From JANXSF01 sp043755435 (GTDB lineage: Bacteria > Acidobacteriota > Terriglobia > Bryobacterales > Bryobacteraceae): DNA of 39,145 nucleotides. The notes under the pieces were generated by a model. That model saw only the letters and a list, made by a program, of their open reading frames with translations, was not told where the DNA came from and searched no databases. The stretch covers positions 1 through 39,145 of the forward strand of contig JAYUSZ010000094.1 in the NCBI GenBank assembly GCA_043755435.1, in the 5' to 3' direction. The translations under genes and the position numbers were made by a program. Shown here in pieces: positions 33,159 through 39,145 of the stretch; within the stretch, counting starts at the first letter, position 1, and the number at the start of each line of letters is the position of its first letter.

Positions 33159-33445
33159 GAGGTCCCCCTGTGGAAGGATACAGGAATTTGTGACAAGGCC
33201 CATCCCAGATAGTAGTGCACCATCCAGCACAACAGGAATCCGGCAGCAGCCATGGTGGACCAACGGCCCCAATGCGCGCTTTCAGGCTTGCGTTCAATTT
33301 GCGCAGCAGCCAGGCAGCGAGTGCAAGTGAGGCGGCCATCATGTTCCACCACACATTCGCGGCAATAGAAATGTTTGCAACTGGGACAACGTCCCACCGC
33401 TTCGCGCGAGGAGTGGTTCAGGCAGCGCTGCTCAAACAGTGCCAC
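33155..33445 (-). CDS. Small B-box-type zinc-finger membrane protein
   Basis: This 96-residue protein has a B-box-like zinc module in residues 8-44: Cys8, His11, Cys20, Cys23, Cys28, Cys31, His35, Cys41 and Cys44, enough for two zinc ions in the cross-brace order. A single membrane helix follows near 62-82 (MAAAGFLLCWMVHYYLGWAL), and the end is short. B-box domains in bacteria are often found on small membrane proteins of unknown role, probably for protein contacts. Start GTG 33445 is fixed by AGGAGGA at 33454-33460, eight bases before it. The stop overlaps the next gene as GTGA. It sits inside the MoxR operon. Confidence 0.78.
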   Translation of the reverse strand: MALFEQRCLNHSSREAVGRCPSCKHFYCRECVVEHDGRLTCTRCLAAAQIERKPESAHWGRWSTMAAAGFLLCWMVHYYLGWALSQIPVSFHRGTS

Positions 33446-33449
33446 GTGA

Positions 33450-34397
33450 TTAATCCTCCTCTGGCAGTATGCTGCGTAGGTGGATAAGGGTAAGGATGGC
33501 AGCGGGTAGACGCCAGGCGGCGGAGAACATAGTGGCTTCCCTGAAATACGGCCAGTTTCTGGATGATTCAAGCAGCGCCTTTGCTTTTTGGGCATCTGCG
33601 ATCAGCGTAAGGTAGTAACCAAAGTATGCCGCAGTCAGTATAACTTCCACTCCAAGAAAGACCAGAATAATAGGGATCCAGGTTGAATAATACGTGGAGT
33701 TGAGACCAAATCGAGGGCGCTGGCGATAGACCAATACTGCGAAAACGATCTCGCCAAATAGTGCATAAAAGGCGATCGTGTTCAGCTGCATATTGTCCCA
33801 GCGGAGCAAAGCCAAGGACAGAATCAAATTCCCAACTAACGAGGCAAGCAGGACATATAGGATCAACTCACTAGGCTTGGCTATAGTTACAGGTTCAGGA
33901 CTCAGCCCTTGGCTCAATATTGTCTCATTGGAGACATTCTCAAGTGATCCTTGTACTTCGGTAATGGCCCGGTGTAACTCCGTCAACACTTGATTCGCCG
34001 TGCGAACTCGCGTCACTGGCCTTAGGATGTGCTCGCTGACAGCGGTGCGCAAAAGGCATCGGCACTTGGGGCCTCGCAATACATCTGAGGCCACGGCGGC
34101 CAAAAGCGCACCACTCGGAATTGCGAAGAAGATATTTAAGAAACGGGAATCTGGCACTACCCAGCTAAGCACGAACGCGCTGAGTGCAATCAACGCGAAA
34201 ACGACTTGCCGGAGTGGTTCCGATTCCAACTCCGTCACGACGATGGCTTCAATATCCTCAAACCTATAGCGGCTGTATTCTTCGGTGAATCGATTAGATT
34301 GGATCATTAATAAATGATCGGCTGCTACCCAGAGTTGACTATATTGGATCCAACTCCGCCGCTTGCCCGTAAGTTTGCTGTAAGTGGGTGTGGCCAT
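33450..34397 (-). CDS. Membrane protein of unknown function in the MoxR operon
   Basis: I do not recognise a family. The 315-residue protein has an N-terminal cytoplasmic part of about 65 residues (TYSKLTGKRRSWIQYSQLWV; RYRFEDIEAIVVTE) that looks like a PH-like beta-rich segment, then a helical hairpin at about 65-105 (VVFALIALSAFVLSWVV; FFAIPSGALLAAVA). A soluble loop follows with HRAITEVQGSLENVSNE, then further helices at about 178-197, 206-222, 238-262 and 290-306. The opening resembles the membrane-anchored PH-like domains sometimes seen near B-box and GYF genes; that is a guess. It lies between two B-box genes with gaps of only three and four bases, so an associated function is likely. 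Confidence 0.7.
   Translation of the reverse strand: MATPTYSKLTGKRRSWIQYSQLWVAADHLLMIQSNRFTEEYSRYRFEDIEAIVVTELESEPLRQVVFALIALSAFVLSWVVPDSRFLNIFFAIPSGALLAAVASDVLRGPKCRCLLRTAVSEHILRPVTRVRTANQVLTELHRAITEVQGSLENVSNETILSQGLSPEPVTIAKPSELILYVLLASLVGNLILSLALLRWDNMQLNTIAFYALFGEIVFAVLVYRQRPRFGLNSTYYSTWIPIILVFLGVEVILTAAYFGYYLTLIADAQKAKALLESSRNWPYFREATMFSAAWRLPAAILTLIHLRSILPEED
33454..33460 (-). promoter_or_regulatory. Shine-Dalgarno AGGAGGA fixing a GTG start
   Basis: On the minus strand AGGAGGA ends eight bases before GTG 33445 and lies in the last codons of the upstream membrane-protein gene. It selects the short B-box protein over the longer open frame that begins at 33595. Confidence 0.7.
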
Positions 34398-34400
34398 GGG

Positions 34401-34988
34401 TTAAGGGGTCCTTTGCAGGAATAAGAGGCTGAAAGCGAATGCTCCCCACGCAAGAGATAGAATTACTCCAAACCCAATGGCCAAAACGAACCGGGCCTTC
34501 GAGCGTGGCAAGATTCCCAGCGGCGATTTCCAATGCCTCAAGCCGTAGTAAACGGACACGGGCGCAGTAATGAAGGTGAGCACGGTGAAAGGCCAGACAA
34601 AGAATGGAACAGTTGCAATGCTGAGGGCAATGGAATCGTGCATCACACGATGGTTATCGAATTCCAATATTTTTTTTGTACTTGCACCAACGTGCAAGCA
34701 GTTGGGACACAAGTGTCGGCCATCGAGTGGGCAATCGCAAGTGTGGCACAGAAATCGGCCGCACTCATCGCAAGGCAGCACGGCACGAGTGGTTGGGTGA
34801 TAGAAGCAGCTAGCCTCGTCATCCTGCTGAATCGTCTCCACTTCGAGGGCTTGGTTCACCCGGTTGATAGCTGGAAAAACGGTGACACGGGAAATTTGTC
34901 CACAACCACGGCAATGCGTACCTTGAGGATCGTTCCATGCGGAAATTTCAAGAAGCCACTGGCAGGCGGCGCAGCGAACTTGGCCCAT
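34401..34988 (-). CDS. Zinc-ribbon/B-box membrane protein
   Basis: The 195-residue protein has an N-terminal four-cysteine zinc ribbon (Cys6, Cys9, Cys26, Cys29), then a B-box-like module at 61-97 with Cys61, His64, Cys73, Cys76, Cys81, Cys84, His92, Cys94 and Cys97. Two membrane helices follow, at about 120-142 and 168-188, joined by a short loop with YYGLRHWKSPLG, a TM-linker pattern also seen in DUF4190-like proteins. The domain order places both zinc modules on the cytoplasmic side if the ribbon is inside. It starts six bases after the GYF/RDD gene and is the larger of two B-box proteins in the operon. Role unknown. Confidence 0.78.
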   Translation of the reverse strand: MGQVRCAACQWLLEISAWNDPQGTHCRGCGQISRVTVFPAINRVNQALEVETIQQDDEASCFYHPTTRAVLPCDECGRFLCHTCDCPLDGRHLCPNCLHVGASTKKILEFDNHRVMHDSIALSIATVPFFVWPFTVLTFITAPVSVYYGLRHWKSPLGILPRSKARFVLAIGFGVILSLAWGAFAFSLLFLQRTP

Positions 34989-34994
34989 GGTTTC

Positions 34995-35810
34995 CTAATT
35001 TGTACGAATCACTCGTGTGTCGCAAAGATGATCGTGCAGCGCGCGTTTTTCTTCATCCACGCCAGCAATGATGTAGCCGATGGTCAACGTCATACTACTC
35101 AGCATGGTGCCGAAGAAGCGACCTACGGCTCTGCCTGCTGTGATTGGTCCGCCATCGGAGCGAATCACTTTTAAGTTGAGCAGAATTTTCCCAGGAGTTG
35201 CTCCGTGATTCACAAGAAAGTAAGTCTCGTATGCAAGTTGAAAGGCAAGCCCGAATAGTGTTGAGAAGGCGAAGATGGACATGGTTGAAACCAGGTCGTC
35301 ATTTTCAAGAGTTCTAAGACCTATTGCAGCAAGGCCGCTAAACTGAATGATTGCGGTGACGATGCCGGTCAATATGCTGTCAATGCATCTCGCCCAAAAC
35401 CGAATCCAAAATCCACCAAACCGCTTCAGGCCCACAGTCTGGCGGCCCTCGCGCATGGATTGCAAAAAGGCCGGTTTGCAATTAACACAAACTAACTTTT
35501 CGCCAATCGCGGCCAGTGCTTGAGGGCTATAGGCATTTCCGCATAGCGAGCAAAATTTTGTATCCTCGCTTTTTGTTGCAGCGGGTTGCGTTTCAGCAGG
35601 CACTTCTTTAGCTGCAGGCGCTTCGGCAACTGCAACCACAGGAGCTACTGGAGGTGGTCCAGAAAGTTCAGCCCATTGCTGCCAATCGGCCATGCCTTCG
35701 CGCCAGACAAGCGTGTCCGGCCGAATGGTCCTGGCAGCGATAAGCTGACGGAACATTTCTTCTTCAACAGGCCCACGCTGCTGACCTGCTTCGGCGTAAT
35801 ACCATTTCAT
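34995..35810 (-). CDS. GYF_2 domain + zinc ribbon + RDD membrane protein
   Basis: The 271-residue protein is the first gene of the operon. Residues 1-50 are a GYF_2 (DUF4339) domain, shown by KWYYAEAGQQRGPVEEEMF and TLVWREGMADWQQW, a fold that binds proline-rich peptides. An Ala/Pro-rich linker (51-85) leads to a zinc ribbon with Cys87, Cys90, Cys108 and Cys111. An RDD domain fills the rest (about 125-268): FWIRFWARCIDSILTGIV, then GATPGKILLNLKVI and FFGTMLSSMTLTIGYI. The protein thus looks like a membrane protein with a cytosolic peptide-binding arm. It is a second RDD protein in this operon besides that at the 3' end. A TGATAG/CTATCA inverted repeat lies upstream. Confidence 0.85.
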   Translation of the reverse strand: MKWYYAEAGQQRGPVEEEMFRQLIAARTIRPDTLVWREGMADWQQWAELSGPPPVAPVVAVAEAPAAKEVPAETQPAATKSEDTKFCSLCGNAYSPQALAAIGEKLVCVNCKPAFLQSMREGRQTVGLKRFGGFWIRFWARCIDSILTGIVTAIIQFSGLAAIGLRTLENDDLVSTMSIFAFSTLFGLAFQLAYETYFLVNHGATPGKILLNLKVIRSDGGPITAGRAVGRFFGTMLSSMTLTIGYIIAGVDEEKRALHDHLCDTRVIRTN

Positions 35811-35835
35811 GGATCGGGATCCTCACTTTTTGCGC

Positions 35836-35854
35836 TGATAGCCTGAGTCTATCA
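35836..35854. promoter_or_regulatory. Inverted repeat upstream of the ten-gene operon
   Basis: TGATAG (35836-35841) and CTATCA (35849-35854) are perfect inverted arms with centre CCTGAGT, 26 bases before the start of the first operon gene on the minus strand. It may be an operator or a 5' leader hairpin. I could not identify -10/-35 boxes with confidence. Confidence 0.35.
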
Positions 35855-36654
35855 AAGGAAATACCCAGAGCGAATAAGAGAAATGCCGTAGAATTCAGAA
35901 ATAAGCAGAAACAGCGCTGGGTTTTGGTTGTCTACTGCACTATGAAGACAAGGTATTGGATCAGCAGTGTCGGCTTCTTACTCAGTTTTTCGCCACACCA
36001 AAGAGCTACTGCAAGTTCCAAAATCTGCTATCCGGCGCATCTGGTGTTTTTTCGATCAGTAGACGGAAAAGTTGCTCCGCCGACCAACGGGAGGCGTACT
36101 TTCGATAGCCTTCACCAATCTTTACTCTTCGCCGAATCGCCGTTGGTGTGCTCAATTGTTGAAACGGGCGCTCCCACCTCAGAATCTATCTGGAATCCAC
36201 TTGTTGCTTCAAAGTCGCATTCCATTCATCCACGACCTCTCAGTCAACCGAACTCGGCGAATTTGCTTACTACTTACTTCATGCGGCTGCCTTGTTGGTA
36301 AGTGCTACTCTGTCTCTGATCTCATTGGAATTGTTTTGTTAGTGGGTTGCAGACGGTTGAGTGGCTAGTTTCTCATTTCAAGCGATCAATTGGAACTCTT
36401 GCAATGTCCGATATGCTGCAACCCGTAAGTGTTCAGTCGATTGACAACTCTTAGGAACCGCAGCAGGACCAGGTAACAGTAAGCGGACAGCCACACAGGC
36501 GGATAGCAAACGGCAGGATCGAATTTTGCATGCTTTCGTAACTGATTCTCTTTCGTTTCCATTATGGAAATCCAACAAAAGGAGCCAGCTTCCTCTTGCC
36601 CCACTGAGCGCACGGCAACCGCCCTCACCTTGCTAAACTTGTAGTTCACCCCAC
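35855..36654. other. Long stretch without a convincing gene
   Basis: This 0.8-kb region separates the divergent MoxR-type operon and the cmk-lysC genes, so it must hold both promoters, which I cannot place. It contains several overlapping open frames on both strands (plus 35924-36301; minus 36386-36649), none with a known motif or a ribosome-binding site. The minus-strand stretch 36006-36239 has coding-like composition with one stop and is listed separately as possible debris. No tRNA-like TPsiC sequence or inverted terminal repeats were found. Confidence 0.5.
36006..36239 (-). pseudogene. Possible decayed coding stretch, unknown family
   Basis: In one minus-strand frame 17 codons (with DEWNATLKQQVDSR), a single TAG at 36186-36188 and 59 further codons read as charged, protein-like sequence, including TAIRRRVKIGEGYRKYAS and WSAEQLFRLLIEKTPD, ending at TAG 36006-36008. 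Arg/Lys/Glu-rich helices contrast with the Ser/Pro-rich antisense frame on the plus strand, as seen opposite true genes. No family is recognised and no start is evident. It may be the 3' remnant of a lost gene, or chance. Confidence 0.25.
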
Positions 36655-37326
36655 ATGAAAAGAGTGATTGTAGCGATCGACGGCCCGGCGGGCGCTGGAA
36701 AAAGTACCATTGCGCGCCGCGTCTCGGCCAAAACCGGATTCGTCTACATCGATACAGGTGCCATGTACCGCGCCGTTGCTTTGTGGGCGTTACGTGCCGA
36801 GGTTGACCTCACAGACATGCACAAGTTGGAGGAGTTAGCCAAAGCCGCCAATATCGTCTTCCTAAATAATGGTGCTGGCTTGGAATTGAATGGGGAAAAT
36901 GTTTCCGCCGAAATTCGCACTCCAGAAGTTACTGCCGCTGCCTCAAAAGTAGCCGCCATTACAGCAGTTCGCCGCGCGTTAGTGCAGAAGCAACGCGAAA
37001 TCGCAGACAATGCGAGTGTCGTCATGGAAGGGCGTGACATTGGAACCGTTGTGTTCCCTGAAGCCAATGTAAAAATTTTCCTTGATGCAGATCATAGTAT
37101 CCGCGCCGAACGTCGAGCCCTGGATCTATGCGACGCCGATGCCGGGCAAGTTTCCAAAGACATCGCCGAACGCGACAAGCGTGATGCTGGACGCCCCGAT
37201 TCGCCCATGACGCAAGCCCCTGACGCCGTCTACCTCGATTCCTCCAGCCTCAATCTGGACCAAGTTGAAGAAGCCATTTTGAAACTGATCCGTGACCGGA
37301 CTTCAAATGGAAAGGAGATTCATTAG
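36655..37326 (+). CDS. cmk: Cytidylate kinase
   Basis: The 223-residue enzyme phosphorylates CMP and dCMP with ATP in pyrimidine nucleotide synthesis. The P-loop is GPAGAGKST (10-18), followed by the NMP-binding signature YIDTGAMYRAVALWAL, the VVMEGRDIGTVVFP motif with the conserved GRDIGT, and the lid region RDKRDAGRPDSPM. Length and motif order are normal. The ATG has no strong Shine-Dalgarno. The stop is one base before the TTG start of lysC, so the two genes are cotranscribed although their pathways are unrelated. Confidence 0.96.
   Translation: MKRVIVAIDGPAGAGKSTIARRVSAKTGFVYIDTGAMYRAVALWALRAEVDLTDMHKLEELAKAANIVFLNNGAGLELNGENVSAEIRTPEVTAAASKVAAITAVRRALVQKQREIADNASVVMEGRDIGTVVFPEANVKIFLDADHSIRAERRALDLCDADAGQVSKDIAERDKRDAGRPDSPMTQAPDAVYLDSSSLNLDQVEEAILKLIRDRTSNGKEIH
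37312..37317 (+). promoter_or_regulatory. Shine-Dalgarno AAGGAG fixing the TTG start of lysC
   Basis: AAGGAG lies in the last codons of cmk, ten bases before TTG 37328. It supports that TTG over the in-frame upstream codons and over the later ATG at 37346, which would cut into the KFGGTS motif's leading strand. Confidence 0.6.
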
Positions 37327-37327
37327 T

Positions 37328-38746
37328 TTGACCGATTTATTAGTAATGAAGTTCGGTGGCACCAGCATGGGCTCAGCCGAACGTATGAAAGTGGCTACAC
37401 AGATCATTTCTGATGCAAGGGCCCGACGTCCCGTGGCTATCGTAGTCTCGGCGATGTCAAAAATCACTGACTTGCTTTTGGACACCATGCGCCACGCTGA
37501 GGGCGGCGACCGCAGCGGTATGGATGTAAATTTGGCAACTCTCCGCAAACGTCATGACGACGCCTGCAAAGAGCTTCTTCCAGAAGCCGCCCAGCCTGCC
37601 ATGCACGATAAGTTAGAAGTTCTCATCTCCGAATTTCAGCGCATCGCTGAAGGCATGCTGTTACTGGGAGACCGTCCTATTCGCTCCGTTGATGAAGCCG
37701 TTGCTATAGGTGAGCGCCTATCCTCCCACTTAGTCGCTGCTTACTTGGATTCAACCGCCGGCATTCGAGCCCAGGCTGTCAACGGCGCTGACGTGATTGT
37801 CACCGATTCCGTTTTCGGTAACGCCACACCCCTGCTGGATCAAACGAGAGTTAAAGCCCAGGTAATCGTTAGCCCCCTTTTGGAAGCCGGAATTGTTCCG
37901 GTAATGACCGGATTCAACGGTGCCACTCAAGATGGCCGCCCAACCACCTTAGGGCGAGGCGGCTCTGATTTCAGCGCCTCAATTCTTGCTGGTGTAATGG
38001 ACGCTGCCGAACTTTGGATCTGGACCGACGTTGATGGAATTATGACCGCTGATCCTCGCCTGGTAAAGGACGCCGCTGTCCTTGATGAAGTAACTTACGC
38101 CGAAGCCGCCGAGTTGGCTTACAACGGGGCGAAGGTGTTACACCCTCGAACATTGGCCCCACTGGTGGATAAGAAAATCCCCGTCTACAGTAAGAATAGT
38201 TTCAACACCAGTGCCCCTGGAACCAAGATCGTCCCGCAACTGAAAACTGCCGGTGGCGCTCGCGCAGTTACCTCCATGGCCAATGTGGCAATGGTGTCAG
38301 TAGAACCAGCCACAGCAACCATCCCTGGAACTCGCATCATGGCTCGCGCTCTAGATGCGTTGGCGTTGACCAACGCCGAAGTACTAACATTTTCCAGCTC
38401 CAGTTATCGCCAAAGTTTCTGCTTCCTAGTCCGGCGTGACGAACTGGCCGCCGCGCTGCAGGCCATTGAAGAAGCCTTATCGCTTGAACTGGCTCATGGC
38501 TATGTGAAGCCGATCGAAGTGGAAGAAAACGTCGGATTGATCGCCGTGGTAGGCGAAGGAATGCGAGGCGTGCCAGGGCTTGCCGGCCGCATCTTCACTG
38601 CCGTTTCGCGTGTACAGGTGAACATCATCGCCATCGCACAAGGTTCAAGCGAGTTGACCATCAATTTAGTAGTGCGCCGAGAAGGCCTGGAAAAGGCAGT
38701 TCGTGCGATTCACGAAGAGTGCCGCATGAGTGAACTGGCCAAGTAG
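37328..38746 (+). CDS. lysC: Aspartate kinase (monofunctional, two ACT domains)
   Basis: The 472-residue enzyme phosphorylates aspartate, the first step to lysine, threonine, methionine and diaminopimelate. KFGGTSMGSAERM opens the kinase domain, VVSAMSKITDLLL and GFNGATQDGRPTTLGRGGSDF form the ATP/aspartate site, and IWTDVDGIMTADPR is the conserved late motif. Two ACT domains follow from about residue 320 (TSMANVAMVSVE; ENVGLIAVVGEGM) and would bind feedback inhibitors. Length fits the LysC/ThrA-kinase-like monofunctional class. TTG 37328 is chosen because AAGGAG lies ten bases upstream. The 3' end overlaps the convergent uracil-DNA glycosylase gene by 37 bases. Confidence 0.95.
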   Translation: MTDLLVMKFGGTSMGSAERMKVATQIISDARARRPVAIVVSAMSKITDLLLDTMRHAEGGDRSGMDVNLATLRKRHDDACKELLPEAAQPAMHDKLEVLISEFQRIAEGMLLLGDRPIRSVDEAVAIGERLSSHLVAAYLDSTAGIRAQAVNGADVIVTDSVFGNATPLLDQTRVKAQVIVSPLLEAGIVPVMTGFNGATQDGRPTTLGRGGSDFSASILAGVMDAAELWIWTDVDGIMTADPRLVKDAAVLDEVTYAEAAELAYNGAKVLHPRTLAPLVDKKIPVYSKNSFNTSAPGTKIVPQLKTAGGARAVTSMANVAMVSVEPATATIPGTRIMARALDALALTNAEVLTFSSSSYRQSFCFLVRRDELAAALQAIEEALSLELAHGYVKPIEVEENVGLIAVVGEGMRGVPGLAGRIFTAVSRVQVNIIAIAQGSSELTINLVVRREGLEKAVRAIHEECRMSELAK

Positions 38747-39145
38747 AAAATTTCCAGAAACATTTCCTGGGTTAGACGACCGGTCTGAGTATTTTGCTGG
38801 CTGGGGTGATACGAAGTGATTACATAGGGTTGTAAGTCATGAACCTTGCCATGCTCAAACTTAAATTGGCCAATCTTTTTAATGCGCCCTTGATTTCTTA
38901 AAATCCCCAAGTAAGCGTCAAACGCAATTTTCCCAAGAGCCACCACTACTTCAACTTTCTTCAACACCACTAATTCGCGCTCCAGATAAGGGCGGCAGTT
39001 AGCCAGTTCCTTTGGAAGCGGCTTGTTATCGGGAGGCGCGCAGCGCCCCGCACCAGTAATATAGGCGTCAATAAGTTGTAATCCATCCTGCCGAGTTCGG
39101 CATTCAGGCTGCGAGGCGAAACCGGCGTTATGCATCGCACGAAAC
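38710..39145 (-). CDS. Uracil-DNA glycosylase, type 5 (UdgB)-like, N-terminal part outside window
   Basis: This is the C-terminal part (at least 141 residues) of a family-5-like uracil-DNA glycosylase, which removes uracil and other deaminated bases from DNA. The motif TSYHPSQQNTQTGRLT matches the family's DNA-contact His loop. RCAPPDNKPLPKELANCRPYL, shortened here as RCAPPDNKPLP and CRPYL, carries cysteines usual for the 4Fe-4S cluster of thermophile-type UDGs, and VEVVVALGKIAFDAYL is the conserved core strand. The ATG at 39135 is almost surely internal because the frame stays open to the window edge. It overlaps lysC tail to tail by 37 bases, more than is common. Confidence 0.85.
   Translation of the reverse strand, partial: FRAMHNAGFASQPECRTRQDGLQLIDAYITGAGRCAPPDNKPLPKELANCRPYLERELVVLKKVEVVVALGKIAFDAYLGILRNQGRIKKIGQFKFEHGKVHDLQPYVITSYHPSQQNTQTGRLTQEMFLEIFYLASSLMRHSS

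Noticed and set aside
34533..35174. 213-codon plus-strand frame
   Set aside because: It runs antisense across the junction of the zinc-ribbon/B-box and GYF/RDD genes, both of which have cysteine and RDD motifs in frame.
35924..36301. 125-codon plus-strand frame starting with a leader-like segment
   Set aside because: Ser/Pro-rich, no ribosome-binding site, no recognisable motif, and antisense to a more protein-like stretch.
36386..36649. 87-codon minus-strand frame just before cmk
   Set aside because: No ribosome-binding site and no family; it lies divergent and five bases from cmk, leaving no promoter room. I cannot support it as a gene.
1..39145. tRNA, rRNA, CRISPR array or insertion sequence
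   Set aside because: No TPsiC-type sequence in a suitable gap, no spaced direct repeats and no transposase motifs were found by reading both strands.

Overview
The window looks like part of an Acidobacteriota chromosome, most likely a Bryobacterales/Solibacter-type lineage. This is an inference. It rests on an Oar-like TonB-dependent outer-membrane receptor with an N-terminal carboxypeptidase-regulatory domain, several exported Gfo/Idh/MocA oxidoreductases with twin-arginine leaders, a secreted protein ending in a cysteine domain I associate with this phylum, a remnant of an ECF_sub-type sigma factor, and frequent TTG/GTG starts. I found no rRNA, tRNA, CRISPR array, phage genes or intact insertion sequence. 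By eye the base composition is moderate and even.

Layout. 1-4.7 kb: the 3' end of a ClpA/ClpB-type AAA+ unfoldase, a rhodanese-type sulfurtransferase, a fusion of a formylglycine-enzyme-like domain with an alpha/beta hydrolase, a membrane-anchored alpha/beta hydrolase and a small secreted protein. 4.7-8.3 kb: a secreted Gfo/Idh/MocA oxidoreductase, a CHAD domain split over two overlapping reading frames, a small secreted basic protein and a DUF1697 protein. 8.3-13.8 kb: a carbohydrate-type gene group (secreted esterase, secreted FAD-dependent oxidoreductase, DapA-like lyase, divergent ACS-type MFS transporter), then a decayed ECF sigma-factor gene.

13.8-19.1 kb is a tight five-gene minus-strand operon in the order methyltransferase, gluconate-2-dehydrogenase subunit-3-like protein, GMC oxidoreductase, YihY/BrkB membrane protein, Gfo/Idh/MocA oxidoreductase. 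19.2-26.5 kb on the plus strand holds a secreted propeller/cysteine-domain protein, an ammonium transporter preceded by overlapping hairpins, the 1138-residue TonB-dependent receptor and an exported beta-propeller protein.

26.5-35.8 kb is a ten-gene minus-strand operon whose junctions are all overlaps or gaps of 3-6 bases: GYF_2/zinc-ribbon/RDD protein, B-box/membrane protein, unknown membrane protein, second B-box protein, DUF4129-like membrane protein, DUF4350 protein, MoxR ATPase, DUF58 protein, SpoIIM-family protein, RDD protein. The second half is the known MoxR-DUF58-SpoIIM-RDD membrane module. The first four genes, with zinc-binding and GYF domains, are the less usual part and the best candidate for a little-described system here. 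After an 0.84-kb stretch with no convincing gene come cytidylate kinase and aspartate kinase, and a type-5-like uracil-DNA glycosylase cut by the right edge.
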